A DNA stretch of 64,000 nt from Bifidobacterium breve (GTDB lineage Bacteria; Actinomycetota; Thermoleophilia; Solirubrobacterales; Solirubrobacteraceae). Where the stretch lies: assembly GCA_945878865.1 (NCBI GenBank), contig CAMCUD010000017.1:33631-97630 (forward strand), read 5' to 3'. The notes beneath the pieces are model-generated. The model searched no databases. It saw nothing but the letters and a program-made list of their open reading frames with translations, and was not told the DNA's origin. Numbering within the stretch: the first letter of the stretch is position 1; every line of letters starts with the position of its first letter. Of the stretch, positions 8,734 through 17,784 are shown one piece after another. The position numbers and the translations under genes are program-made.

Positions 8734-10665
8734 TTAGAAGTCGACAACCGCAACGGGGATGGTAGAGCCGATGCTTGTTCCGTTGCCGAGCTGAGCGGCG
8801 TCGTTGCCGCCCCAACAGAGGACGGATCCGGTAGACCGGAGCGCGCATGTGTGCTTGGAGCCAGCGGACACCGCCACTGCGTCGGCGAGTCCGGACACCG
8901 TGGTCGGCGTGGAGGATGGGCTCGTAGTCCCGTCGCCGAGCTGCCCGTCGTCGTTCCACCCCCAGCATGCGACCATGCCGCTGCCTCGAACCGCGCATGA
9001 GTGGCCGTACCCGGCGGACACGCTGACAGCATCCGACAAGCCGCTTACCGCTACGGGAGTCGACGAAGCTGTCGTGCTGCCGTTTCCAAGAGCCCCCCAG
9101 CGATTGTACCCCCAGCAGACAACAGTGCGGTTGGCTCGAACCGCGCACGAGTGAACGGACCCGGCGGACACGCTAACTGCATCCGACAAGCCTCTTACTG
9201 CCACCGGCGTGGACGATCCGCTGGTGTCCCCGGCGCCGAGTTGTCCCTCGCCGGCCCGGCCCCAGCACGAGACGCTGCCGCCGGCTCTGAGTGCACAGGT
9301 GTGCCCGAAGCCGGCGGAGACGGCGGCCGCATCCGACAACCCACTGACCGTCACGGGCGTCGACGAACTTGCCCAACTCCCGTTCCCGAGGCCCCCGAAG
9401 TCGTCGCCTCCCCAACAGGCGACGGTGCCAGTGATGCGTACGGTGCATGTGTGATCCCGTGCGCTCGTTCCCGCACCGGACACGGAGATGGCGTCTGACA
9501 CACCGACGACTTGCACCGGGCGCGGTACTGGGACGGCTGCGGTCCCCCAACCGACGCCTGGGGTACCCCACCCCCAGCACCACACCGAGCCGTCAGATAC
9601 GACGGCACAGGCGTGATCTCCAGGGGCCTCTCCGCCCACGGAGAGCGAGACAGGGGAGGACAGGCCGCTGATTCGGTGCGCTGTGGCGGTTCGGCTGTAG
9701 CTGTACCCACCGCCCCAGCAGAAGACCCCCTCGCCGACCCGGACCGCGCAGCTAGACCGAGCGCCGGTCGACACCATGTCCGCGCCGCCGTCGGTTCCGG
9801 GCCCGTCGCCAGGACCTTCCCCGTTACCAATGCCGCCCCCAGGATCCCCGGCTGCGGAGTGAGCGTCAGACTGCTCTGGGGGTGTCGCCGCGGTGGCGAC
9901 TACGGCGCCGCCTCGTTTGCCGAAGATCGCGGGCTTCGCCGGAGCAGATCGGTAGCCCTTCGGACAGTCGACAGCACTCCATTTCAGCCCGATGACGGGA
10001 CGCTTGGTCTGTTGAAGGCACTTACCTCGGACGATGTCGCGAGCGACATTGACCTCGTGGTTGGACTCAAGCTTGACCCCAAAATTCCGGGCCGCGCCAT
10101 CGACGAGCCCCACGCAGACAGCCACCTCGCCAAAGAAGGTCACGCCCTTGTACACACCAACACCGAAGGCGGGGTTCAGGGTCGCTCCCGCGGCGAAGAT
10201 ACCTGCGCCCGTCCCGATCGCGGAGGCGAGGTAGCCGCACAGCTTGCTCTTCCCTGCGGAGACTGCCCCGGACGTAGTCAGGTCGACACCGAAGCAGACC
10301 CAATCGATCCGACCGCCGGCTCCAGGCGGGAGCTTCACGACGGTCTTCGTGATCGCAGCGGCGATGCTGCACGCGGTTCCTGCAGTCACGTACACCCCGT
10401 CTGGCGTGCCAAAGCTTCCCGAACAAACAAGGTTCCGGCTCAGATTGCGGTCATAGACCCTCTTCGTCCCGCCCGTGATCTTGCTGGTCCGACTGAAGCC
10501 GGCCGGGAACGCCCGGATACACAGGCGGTCAGCCGCAGCGGAGCCGCTTGCTTCGGCGTGTGTGGTTCCTGCAATCCATGAACTGATGACCACCGCTGCC
10601 AAGACAGCGCAGGTGGTCAGACTTCGCCCGCTCGGTACGATCGGGCGTGATCGAGCAGTGAACAC
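8734..10665 (-). CDS. Secreted RCC1-repeat (beta-propeller) protein
   Basis: About 643 residues from a GTG at 10665, chosen because it starts directly before a good signal peptide (FTARSRPIVPSGRSLTTCAV, then a hydrophobic core and THAEASG). The frame stays open upstream but reads as low-quality sequence. Residues ~40-280 are a cysteine-containing domain I do not recognise. A Gly/Asp-rich linker follows. The C-terminal half is seven tandem units of about 48 residues, each with the RCC1 signature (H/S)xCAVR...GxVxCWG and ending in STPVAVxGLSDAVSVSAG or a close variant. Seven blades fit one closed beta-propeller. Such propellers usually bind proteins; here the target would be extracellular. Unit similarity is high even at DNA level, suggesting recent duplication. 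Confidence 0.75.
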   Translation of the reverse strand: MFTARSRPIVPSGRSLTTCAVLAAVVISSWIAGTTHAEASGSAAADRLCIRAFPAGFSRTSKITGGTKRVYDRNLSRNLVCSGSFGTPDGVYVTAGTACSIAAAITKTVVKLPPGAGGRIDWVCFGVDLTTSGAVSAGKSKLCGYLASAIGTGAGIFAAGATLNPAFGVGVYKGVTFFGEVAVCVGLVDGAARNFGVKLESNHEVNVARDIVRGKCLQQTKRPVIGLKWSAVDCPKGYRSAPAKPAIFGKRGGAVVATAATPPEQSDAHSAAGDPGGGIGNGEGPGDGPGTDGGADMVSTGARSSCAVRVGEGVFCWGGGYSYSRTATAHRISGLSSPVSLSVGGEAPGDHACAVVSDGSVWCWGWGTPGVGWGTAAVPVPRPVQVVGVSDAISVSGAGTSARDHTCTVRITGTVACWGGDDFGGLGNGSWASSSTPVTVSGLSDAAAVSAGFGHTCALRAGGSVSCWGRAGEGQLGAGDTSGSSTPVAVRGLSDAVSVSAGSVHSCAVRANRTVVCWGYNRWGALGNGSTTASSTPVAVSGLSDAVSVSAGYGHSCAVRGSGMVACWGWNDDGQLGDGTTSPSSTPTTVSGLADAVAVSAGSKHTCALRSTGSVLCWGGNDAAQLGNGTSIGSTIPVAVVDF

Positions 10666-10855
10666 GCGCCAACGATACGCGACAACGGTGGTGGTGTGTG
10701 ACTCGCGGTGAGGTTGCCGTTCGCGAGCGGCCGATGGCAGGCTGCCTCTAGATAATTCTGCTCTCGAGTACGACTGAGCAATGACGCCGGGATCGCGCCG
10801 TGGTGAACAAGCGACACGTCGAGCGACAGCAGATCCGGACCGGGCCCTGACTCGA

Positions 10856-10885
10856 TTGACCACAGGGGCTGGAGACAAGTACCGT
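10856..10885 (+). promoter_or_regulatory. Promoter giving a leaderless transcript
   Basis: TTGACC (-35, 10856-10861) and TACCGT (-10, 10880-10885) are separated by 18 bp, a good actinobacterial housekeeping-sigma match. The predicted start of transcription falls within 1-3 nt of the GTG at 10894, and no Shine-Dalgarno is present, so the mRNA should be leaderless. Confidence 0.5.
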
Positions 10886-10893
10886 CCGCCGCA

Positions 10894-11307
10894 GTGGGCT
10901 GGGCAAGCATCCTCGACGATACCCAAGATCACATCAACGCCGTTTTACACGCGCACGATGAGGCGAGGCCGCAGAACGGATACGTTCCACCGGAGCTGCG
11001 GGAGGCGCGAGATGCCCTCCTTTCGGCATACCACCAGCTCGATGAGCTTCGGCTGGAGCTGATGCTCGAACTGAAGGCGCAGAGAGCAGCGCTGTCTGCC
11101 GAGATCGATCGGGAGGTCAGCGAGCGAATCGCTGCCGGCCTCACTGCCTTCACCGAAGCCGTTGAGGGACTGCACGCCGCACGGACGTCGCCCCGCTGGG
11201 GGCGGGTCGCCTTCTACAACACGCGGCAGGTCGACGCGGTCTGGGAGAAACTCGACACAGCGGTCCAAGCCCGTCGAAGCGAAGCGAGTGCCGGCATGTG
11301 GATCTGA
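10894..11307 (+). CDS. Hypothetical helical (coiled-coil) protein
   Basis: 137 residues, starting at a GTG (VGWASILDDT). Residues ~30-90 have strong heptad-like composition (LLSAYHQLDELRLELMLELKA), suggesting one long alpha-helical coiled coil. There is no signal peptide, membrane helix or recognised domain. The gene is supported by a well-placed promoter that would give a leaderless mRNA. It is the only plus-strand gene between two minus-strand blocks, divergent from the RCC1 gene with about 230 bp between them. That gap shows nothing beyond promoter-like sequence. Confidence 0.55.
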   Translation: MGWASILDDTQDHINAVLHAHDEARPQNGYVPPELREARDALLSAYHQLDELRLELMLELKAQRAALSAEIDREVSERIAAGLTAFTEAVEGLHAARTSPRWGRVAFYNTRQVDAVWEKLDTAVQARRSEASAGMWI

Positions 11308-11434
11308 TCAGCAGCCCGACCGGCAGCACCGTCAAGCACCTGTATCGCTCCGGTGTCCCCGGCGGCGCCGCGAACCGTTTGGGCGCCGGCGCGCGGCCTA
11401 ATCTCGCCGCCCTCTTCGCGACGAGTGCTCGTGA

Positions 11435-11740
11435 TCAGGCGAGGAGTGACGGGCTGGCGCGGTAAAAGTGCTCGAGCGCGCCGCGTCGCTGGATCGTGTC
11501 GCTGAGCTCGAGGAACCCGGAGCTCACGAGCGCGCGGACGTGGTAGGAGACGGTCCCGATCGTCGGGATGTCGAGGGCGCGCTGGAGCATCACGGGGCTG
11601 AACTCCTCGCCGGTGGCGAAGAGCTCGATGATCGCGAGCTTCAGCGGGTGCAGTTGGTCCTTGGCGACGGCCTCCCAGTCGACCGCTGCTCCCTGGACCT
11701 TCTTCGCCGGCGCCTTCTTCATCTTGGTCTTCTTACTCAT
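11435..11740 (-). CDS. ArsR-like winged-helix transcriptional regulator
   Basis: 101 residues from an ATG at 11740 (MSKKTKMKKAPAKK). After a Lys-rich leader comes a winged helix: HPLKLAIIELFATGEEFSP, then LQRALDIPTIGTVSYHVRAL, where the recognition helix reads GTVSYHV, then the wing SGFLELSDTIQRRGALEHFYRAS. This is the ArsR/MarR-like HTH_20 pattern, with a C-terminal ALEHFYR that recurs in Thermoleophilia regulators of this type (from memory). No metal-binding cysteines are present, so it is not a classic metal sensor. It sits just downstream of the DUF4352-like lipoprotein gene, same strand. Confidence 0.7.
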   Translation of the reverse strand: MSKKTKMKKAPAKKVQGAAVDWEAVAKDQLHPLKLAIIELFATGEEFSPVMLQRALDIPTIGTVSYHVRALVSSGFLELSDTIQRRGALEHFYRASPSLLA

Positions 11741-11808
11741 GGCTCTACTTCGCTGGTCGCGGTCCCTTGGGCAGCAGCCGCTGACGGTCAGCGGCCCGAG
11801 ACGTGTGT

Positions 11809-12381
11809 TTACCTGGCTCTCCATACGAGGTCGGTGTCTGGGTCTCCTCCGAACGGCGAGAAGATGATCTCGTCGAGCCGGCTCTTCTTCGGGATCTCCG
11901 CCCAGACGCGGCCGCGAACAGTCTTGCCGGGCCGGACCGCCGCGGGCCCAAGGTCGCCGGGCTGACCGAGGGACTGAAAGTTGGTCGAGTCGCCCGATGT
12001 GGTGAGGGCCTGGAAGTCCGCTGACGGAGTGAACGCCTGGTCGCCGGTGTTGCTGATCGTGACGGTCGCCCGTACGTAGCGGTTACCGGGCTGCGGTGAG
12101 AGGTACTGGGGGTTCTTCACGCGTCCGCGGATCGCCGAGACGCGCACCTGCAGCGTGACGTCCACGGGCTTGCCGTCGAGCGTCAGGCCCGCCGGGCTCC
12201 GGTACTCCTGCCGGTCACCCGACCGCGCCTCGCCGGCCGCCGGCGCGGCACCCGCATCGGCCGTGGCCGTGGTCTCGGTGACCGTGACCGTCTCGGTCAC
12301 CGTCACCGTCTTGGTTTCCCCTGCTCCGCAGCCGATCAGGGTCAGGCACAGCACTGCGGGTCCCACCAGCTTCACTCGCAC
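11809..12381 (-). CDS. DUF4352-like lipoprotein
   Basis: 190 residues from a GTG at 12381. The N-terminus is a lipoprotein signal (VKLVGPAVLCLTLIGC) with lipobox LIGC, so Cys18 would be lipidated. A Thr/Val-rich linker (TVTVTETVTVTETT) follows. Residues ~70-190 form an immunoglobulin-like domain with the DUF4352 pattern: GNRYVRATVTISNTGDQAFTP, then PGKTVRGRVWAEIPKKS. Members are surface-exposed lipoproteins of unknown role. The stop lies 68 bp before the ArsR-like gene. Confidence 0.7.
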   Translation of the reverse strand: MRVKLVGPAVLCLTLIGCGAGETKTVTVTETVTVTETTATADAGAAPAAGEARSGDRQEYRSPAGLTLDGKPVDVTLQVRVSAIRGRVKNPQYLSPQPGNRYVRATVTISNTGDQAFTPSADFQALTTSGDSTNFQSLGQPGDLGPAAVRPGKTVRGRVWAEIPKKSRLDEIIFSPFGGDPDTDLVWRAR

Positions 12382-12519
12382 GACGTCTCGCCTCCGGTCC
12401 TACGGCGAGGGCCCTCTCCCGCCGCCGGATGCGTGAGTGTACGTGGACCAGTCAAGACCGGCGGCGCGTCCGGGTCCGCGCGAGTCTTCGGCGACGCGCG
12501 CATGGCCTGGGACGGCCCC

Positions 12520-14937
12520 TTATGGCGCGAGCGCGTTGTTGAAATTGCGGACCGCGGTTGTCATGGCGCCCTTCGCTCCGCCGGAGCCGGGACTTGAGGA
12601 GTCGTGTGTCAGTGCGCCGAAGAATCGTTCGCCTTCGATGCCGCCGTTCAGCGTCGGTACGACGCCACCGGTCCAATTGGGGTGCCAGTTGTCGGCGCCG
12701 GCGTACACGCTGAGCGCGACGAGATTCGGCCGCTTGGTGAACAGGTAGGTCCAGATGGTCTGGTACCAGGCCGCCGCCTGGCTGTAGCTCCAGCCGGTCG
12801 TATTCGCGGTGGTGTTGGAGAGGTCGTCTCCGTACCAGATCTTGCCTCCGACGCCCGGGGACGTCTCGTAGGCGGCGATCCCGACCTCGGTAACCGCCAT
12901 CTTGGTGTGCCAGCCCTTCGCGGCCAGCCGCACCACGGAGCGGTCCCACTTCGTGCGCATGAGCCCGCCGACGTTCGGGTTGCCGTAGGGATGAATCGTC
13001 CACGCGTCGACGTACTGATCCAGGTCGCTGACTTCGGCCTGCATGGCGTCAAGCCACTCCGATACGGATGCGTCTGAGTTGTCAGCGTCGCCGATTGCCC
13101 ACACCGGAACGGTGTAGCGCAGCGCGGTGCCGATGGTCTTGGCGCGCTGTGCGTAGGCCGCGGCGTATGCCTGGCGCGACGCTCCGCTGCGCTTGTACGA
13201 GTAGGACTCCTCGTTCTCGAGCTCGACGGCCACCAGTGTGCCTGGGTGAGCCGCGCGGATTCGGTCGACTGTCTGGATCACGGCGCGCGCGTCGGTGTCC
13301 GACGTTTCGGGCTTCTCGACGAGCCAGATCGCTTTGATCCCTGCGGCCTTGTACTGGCCGATCGCGTTTGCGACGGGTGACGCCGCCGTGATGGGAAGGT
13401 CGACCGGGTCGGGCGGGGCCTCGTAGCGAACGACCTTGGCTTGGAGGTTGGTCGAGTACAGCGGTTCAGGTGGGTGCGGGTATGTCGACCCGGTGTTCTC
13501 ACTGACGGCCTGGACTGCTCTGATGAACGCTCCTTCGATGGTGTTGCTCACGGTGATCGTTCGCGAAGCCGAGGTGACGGTCTGGTCAGCCCCGTTGCGC
13601 GCGACGGCAGTCAGTGTGTGCGAACCGTTGGCGAGAAGGGACGTGTCGATGCGTTCTTCGAAGGGGGAGACCGTGTCTTCGCGGCCGATCGCCTTGCCGT
13701 CTACGAAGAACTGCACGCCGACCGTTGACGTGCCAGCCGAGGATTGGATCGCGACCTGGCCGCTGACGGTCGCGCCAGCGCTTGGGCTCGTCAGGGTCGC
13801 CGACGGTGCCGCGGACGTCGGTGTCACGGGCGCTGACGCTCGGATGCTCGTCCCGTTCGCGTTGGAGGCGTACACGAGCGCGCGGAGCGGCTTGCCTTGG
13901 GTCTGCGCGATCGGGGTGTAGGTCGCTGAGGTCGCGCCGGGGATGGTCTTGCAGTGCTGCGAGTTGTACGCGGGGTTCGGCTCGCACCGCTGCCACCGGT
14001 ATGCGTAGGTCGTAGGTGACGCTGTCCAGGTGCCGTTCGTCGTGGCGTAGCCGCTGCCGGCCGCTGACAGGACCGGGGCCGCGGTTGACTCCGGCACGCC
14101 GGCTCTCAGACCGAGGGTGCGGTGCGTACTGATCGTCGACGCCGTCAAGGCCGTGTTGTAGATGGCGAAGTCGTCGATCACCCCTGTGAACGGGCGCTCA
14201 ATGGTCGGGTCAGTGCGGCTGGGCTGGAGTCCTCCGAGCATGAGCGGGTTGCTTGATCGGCCGACCGGCGATGCGATGGTCGTTGTCGCCACGAGCGATC
14301 CGTCGACGTAGAGCTTCATCGTCGTCCCGTCGCTCGTGGCGGCGATCATGTGCGCTACTCCCGGCGTGATGTTCCCGCCAGTCGCAGCCCAATGAGTGGT
14401 CTCCCAGTACCCGTCGCCTTGATAGCCGCCCTGGTTCCAGTCCTGCCTGACGCTGGCCCGATTGACGCCGCCGTCGTTGACGATCGCCAGTGACCAGCCG
14501 CCGACGTACTGGTCGTACTTCGAGGCGATCACGCGTGGCGTCGCGTCGACGGCCGGAACGTTGACCCATGTCTCAACGGTCCACGGCAGCGTCTCCAGGA
14601 ACGAGAAGTCGGTCGGGTTTGCTGCGCGGCCAACGGTGTCCGTCAGAAACAGCGATGGATCGGTCGTCCCACCGATGAGAGGGGCTCTGCCGGATTCGAA
14701 CTCCGCCCAGTCAAGCGGGGCTTGGACTTCAGAGCCGAAGGTCAGGGTCTTGCCCCCCTTGGCGTCGGGGGTCGTCGCCGGTGTTCCCGTTGTCGTGGCC
14801 AGGCGCCAGTAGGACTGAAGGCCCTGGGTACCCATGACCGTGCTGGCATAGTCGGCGGACGCCGCGGCGGGCCCGGTTGCGGCGATGGCTGCAGCGACCG
14901 CGAACGCGGCGAGGGCTCTGGCGTAGGCAGACGGCAC
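12520..14937 (-). CDS. Secreted multidomain protein: LamG, Ig-like and glycoside-hydrolase-like domains
   Basis: 805 residues. A signal peptide (YARALAAFAVAAAIAATGPAAASA) is followed by a concanavalin A/LamG-type domain (about 30-280: PWTVETWVNVP, MKLYVDGSLVATT, FTGVIDDFAIYNTAL). One or two Ig-like modules come next (about 290-470), including a Big_3-type unit (GATVSGQVAIQSSAG, VQFFVDGKAIG). The last ~320 residues read as a clan-A (beta/alpha)8 glycosidase with candidate acid/base Glu in VAVELENEE and nucleophile in MAVTEVGIA. This would be an extracellular carbohydrate-binding and perhaps carbohydrate-cleaving protein. It is divergent from the secreted protein starting at 15055 (117 bp between), so the two may be co-regulated. 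Confidence 0.7.
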   Translation of the reverse strand: MPSAYARALAAFAVAAAIAATGPAAASADYASTVMGTQGLQSYWRLATTTGTPATTPDAKGGKTLTFGSEVQAPLDWAEFESGRAPLIGGTTDPSLFLTDTVGRAANPTDFSFLETLPWTVETWVNVPAVDATPRVIASKYDQYVGGWSLAIVNDGGVNRASVRQDWNQGGYQGDGYWETTHWAATGGNITPGVAHMIAATSDGTTMKLYVDGSLVATTTIASPVGRSSNPLMLGGLQPSRTDPTIERPFTGVIDDFAIYNTALTASTISTHRTLGLRAGVPESTAAPVLSAAGSGYATTNGTWTASPTTYAYRWQRCEPNPAYNSQHCKTIPGATSATYTPIAQTQGKPLRALVYASNANGTSIRASAPVTPTSAAPSATLTSPSAGATVSGQVAIQSSAGTSTVGVQFFVDGKAIGREDTVSPFEERIDTSLLANGSHTLTAVARNGADQTVTSASRTITVSNTIEGAFIRAVQAVSENTGSTYPHPPEPLYSTNLQAKVVRYEAPPDPVDLPITAASPVANAIGQYKAAGIKAIWLVEKPETSDTDARAVIQTVDRIRAAHPGTLVAVELENEESYSYKRSGASRQAYAAAYAQRAKTIGTALRYTVPVWAIGDADNSDASVSEWLDAMQAEVSDLDQYVDAWTIHPYGNPNVGGLMRTKWDRSVVRLAAKGWHTKMAVTEVGIAAYETSPGVGGKIWYGDDLSNTTANTTGWSYSQAAAWYQTIWTYLFTKRPNLVALSVYAGADNWHPNWTGGVVPTLNGGIEGERFFGALTHDSSSPGSGGAKGAMTTAVRNFNNALAP

Positions 14938-15054
14938 AGATCACTTCCTCGATGGCTGGATGCACCAGAGCGTTACTCAGCTCTTCTTGTGCGAGCACGG
15001 AAGTCCTATCAAACCGTGAGGATCCGATGTAACGAATTGCTGCCGCATGGTTCA

Positions 15055-16944
15055 ATGCTTGGTATTCCACTTCTTGGTCGCAGGAACCTCGCTTCCGCGG
15101 CGCGCCTCGGCATGGTGGTTGTGGTCGCTCTCATGTGCAGCCCGCTACCGGTCGCTGACGCCGCCCTCGCCCCATGGGCCACTCCGGCCTCGCCGCTTGC
15201 GCCGGCCTTTGACGGCTCGACTGGTGACGTATCACTGGCGAGCAGCCTGACCGGAGCCGGCTTGGCCGCATGGACCGCTGACGACGGCACACCCGCGGTT
15301 CAAATCGCTCGTCGATCGCCCGGCGGCGAGTTTGAGGCTCCCATCACCCTGACGGCGTCAGCCGCCTCCGAGCCCCAGGCGGCAATCGGCCCATCCGGGG
15401 ACGGCGTGGTCGTCTGGACGGAGTTTCTCGACGGCCACAATGTCGTTCGGGCGGCCCTCGTACCGCCCTCCGGGGACCTCGGCGCACCGCAGACCCTTTC
15501 GCCGACACGCACGGACTCCTCCGAGCCCGCGGTGGCCGCCGGCCCCGACGGCGCAGCACTCGCCGCATGGAAGTCCCGAGACTCCGGCGACGACATCATC
15601 CAGGCGGCGTACCGGCCGGCGGGCGCCGCCGAATTCGGTCCGCGAACGGAGGTCTCTGACGCTGGCCGGTCGTCTCGCGAGCCGCAGGTCGCGCTCGGTA
15701 CACGTCGTGGGGCGATCGTGTGGTTGCGCGATAACGGGGGCCCGGCGGTCGCCCAAGGCGCCGGCGTCAGTCCGACCGGGCAGGTCCAGGCACCTACCGG
15801 GCTCTCCTCATCAAGCCTGGACGCGTCAAGCGCTCGCGTCGCCGCAGACGCCGACGGTAACGCGACGGCCGTGTGGTCTGAGCGAGGCCTGTCGGGCTCC
15901 AGCGTGCACACCGCTCACGCGTCCAACGGTTCCTCCTTCGAGCCCAGTGAAATCGTCACGAGCGACGGCCGTACCCCGCGCGTTGCCGTATCGGCCGCAG
16001 GTACGACTGCGATTGCGTGGCTGAACGACGAGGGCCTTCGCGTCCAAACGACGTCTCTCAGCGGTGCGCCGGCCGCATCACTGCCGGCCACTCCCCCGCT
16101 CGCGGTCGGAGACGTGCTGATGGATCCCGAGATCTCCGTGGCTGACGATGGTGCCGCGGCCGCGGTGTGGACGCTTGTGTCGTCCTCCGCCGCGTTCTCC
16201 GTGCAGGCATCCACGAGGACACGGGCCACCGGGTTTGGCCCGGCGGCCAACCTCTCAGATCCCCGGTCGAAGGCGAGCAACCCTCGCGTGTCTATGACCG
16301 CGACCGGATCGCTGACCGCTGCCTGGGACGAGCTGCGCGCGGGCCGCTGGACCGCCCAGACGGTGAGGACGACCAACCCGCCGACGATGCTGCGCGCACC
16401 GACGATCTCCGGCCAGCCCACCCTGGGACAGACCCTGACGTGCGCGCCCGGGCTGGCAACAGATGCGACGCGCATCGCCGTCGGGTGGACGCGCGATGAC
16501 GGCAGTCGGCGAGACGGTGCCGACTTCCGCGTCGCAGCCGCGGATGTAGGCCACGCCGTTCGGTGCGAGGTCACGGCAATCAACCGCTACGGCGAGGACA
16601 CCGCGACCAGTGACGCGGTGCGCATCACGCCCGCAGATGTGCAACCGGCGTCGCACCCGCCCGCCCGGATTGGTGCGCCGCGCGTGCTGTCTCGCCCGCG
16701 GCTGAGCGGCGTCCCGCGCGTCGGCAGAACACTTCGTTGCCGTGCCGGTACGTTCGCAGACGCGACGCGCCGCAAACGCGCATGGCTGCGCAATGGCCGG
16801 GTCATCCCCGGTGCTTCTCGCAGCACCTACCGACTCACCAGCCGGGACCGTGGCACGCGTGTGAGCTGCAGGACCACAGGGGTCGGGCCCGGCGGCTCGA
16901 CCGCGAGCACATCGCGTAGAGCGCTCGTCCGCGCGCGCAAGTAA
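15055..16944 (+). CDS. Large secreted protein with repeat domain and C-terminal Ig-like modules
   Basis: 629 residues from an ATG at 15055 (MLGIPLLGRRNLASAARLGM) with a signal peptide ending near VADAALA. Residues ~40-440 contain about eight units of the type EPQAAIGPSGDGVVVWTE / EPAVAAGPDGAALAAWKS, each ending in a tryptophan, a beta-propeller-like arrangement. The C-terminal ~180 residues hold two Ig-like modules of the Gram-positive surface type (SGQPTLGQTLTC, SGVPRVGRTLRC). No anchor (LPxTG or membrane tail) is visible. Function is unknown; binding or adhesion is plausible. The frame is open upstream of 15055, but nothing before it looks like protein, and the start chosen gives a proper signal peptide. 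Confidence 0.65.
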   Translation: MLGIPLLGRRNLASAARLGMVVVVALMCSPLPVADAALAPWATPASPLAPAFDGSTGDVSLASSLTGAGLAAWTADDGTPAVQIARRSPGGEFEAPITLTASAASEPQAAIGPSGDGVVVWTEFLDGHNVVRAALVPPSGDLGAPQTLSPTRTDSSEPAVAAGPDGAALAAWKSRDSGDDIIQAAYRPAGAAEFGPRTEVSDAGRSSREPQVALGTRRGAIVWLRDNGGPAVAQGAGVSPTGQVQAPTGLSSSSLDASSARVAADADGNATAVWSERGLSGSSVHTAHASNGSSFEPSEIVTSDGRTPRVAVSAAGTTAIAWLNDEGLRVQTTSLSGAPAASLPATPPLAVGDVLMDPEISVADDGAAAAVWTLVSSSAAFSVQASTRTRATGFGPAANLSDPRSKASNPRVSMTATGSLTAAWDELRAGRWTAQTVRTTNPPTMLRAPTISGQPTLGQTLTCAPGLATDATRIAVGWTRDDGSRRDGADFRVAAADVGHAVRCEVTAINRYGEDTATSDAVRITPADVQPASHPPARIGAPRVLSRPRLSGVPRVGRTLRCRAGTFADATRRKRAWLRNGRVIPGASRSTYRLTSRDRGTRVSCRTTGVGPGGSTASTSRRALVRARK

Positions 16945-16981
16945 CCCGGCCTGCCCTGCACGGCCCGCCCGTCTGGCTGGT

Positions 16982-17263
16982 TCAGACGAGCGCGGCGAGC
17001 GTATGAACGATCGCCCAGAAGCACAGGGCGTTCTCGTCGAACGCGGCGTCATCCGTCGCGGCGATGAAGGTGTGCTCAACGATGTCGCCGCCGGGCGGGT
17101 TCAGGGAGAGGTGCCAGCCGGCGGGGCTGGCATCGAGTGTGCCGACGTCTGCCCCGTTGACCAGGACGCTCATGCGCCGCGCGTTCGGAGGCTGGGTGTC
17201 GGCGGGCCGGAACCGCAGCGAGTCGACGCCGTCGGGCCATGAGACAAGATCGCTGATGTTCAT
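16982..17263 (-). CDS. Hypothetical 93-residue protein, last gene of the coupled cassette
   Basis: 93 residues (MNISDLVSWPDGV). Sequence is beta-rich with the pattern MSVLVNGADVGTLDASPAGWHLSLNP and an aliphatic C-terminus (ALCFWAIVHTLAALV). I do not recognise a family. Its ATG overlaps the TGA of the HNH-like gene (17260-17263), so it is translationally coupled. It is convergent with the secreted protein gene ending at 16944; the 37-bp gap holds only a weak 6-bp hairpin. Confidence 0.55.
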   Translation of the reverse strand: MNISDLVSWPDGVDSLRFRPADTQPPNARRMSVLVNGADVGTLDASPAGWHLSLNPPGGDIVEHTFIAATDDAAFDENALCFWAIVHTLAALV

Positions 17264-17784
17264 GCGGGCGCCTCTCCTGGGGGCTGGGTGTCCGGGTAGT
17301 GGCGCTCGATGAGGTACATGAGGCCGAGGCGCTCGGCGAACTGCAGCGCGGCCTCGGGAATGCGGGAACGGGGAACGGGCTTGAACTTCACGGTGTGTCG
17401 GGGGTGGCAGCGGTTCTCGGTCATCTGCGAGCAGAGCGCCATCCCGTTGACGGGGTCCCAGACCAGGGAGCCCTTGGGAGCGCCGGTCTGGCGTTCGATG
17501 CGCTTGAGGATCTCCTTGGGCACGATGTGATGCGCGTCGAGCTCGACGCGCGGGTTGCGCGCACGGTGCCCGCACGCCGCGCATGTCCGGCCGCGTTTGA
17601 CGACCCGCTCGAAGGCCTCGGCGGCGCGACGCTCGTCAGCGGTCATCTTCATCGCTGCGGCGCGGGCTTGCGGGGCGCGCTCCTTCGGGGTCGCGTTCAG
17701 GCGGGATCGGGGCTTGCCGAACGTCGAGCCGCGCTGCAGCGACTTCTTGCCCGGGCCCAGGCCCGTGCGGCGTTCGAGCGTCAT
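17260..17784 (-). CDS. HNH-type nuclease-like protein
   Basis: 174 residues from an ATG at 17784, which overlaps the preceding stop (17781-17784). After a basic N-terminus comes an HNH/zinc-binding core: CAACGH (Cys68, Cys71), DAHHIVPK (His85-His86), WDPVNGMALC (Asn113, Cys118) and CHPRHT (His127, His130). The two CxxC-like pairs suggest a structural zinc next to the beta-beta-alpha-metal catalytic site. HNH proteins of this size are common in phages and mobile elements as homing, packaging or recombination nucleases. Substrate is unknown. It is the third gene of a four-gene translationally coupled group. Confidence 0.7.
   Translation of the reverse strand: MTLERRTGLGPGKKSLQRGSTFGKPRSRLNATPKERAPQARAAAMKMTADERRAAEAFERVVKRGRTCAACGHRARNPRVELDAHHIVPKEILKRIERQTGAPKGSLVWDPVNGMALCSQMTENRCHPRHTVKFKPVPRSRIPEAALQFAERLGLMYLIERHYPDTQPPGEAPA

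Noticed and set aside
14691..14712. A TTCGAACTC-like stretch resembling a tRNA T-arm, considered as a left attachment-site copy
   Set aside because: It lies inside the coding LamG domain and only about 10 bases match; no acceptor stem or longer repeat of tRNA-Asn is present.
16970..16988. 6-bp hairpin between the convergent genes ending at 16944 and 16982
   Set aside because: Stem too short and overlaps a stop codon; not called as a terminator.
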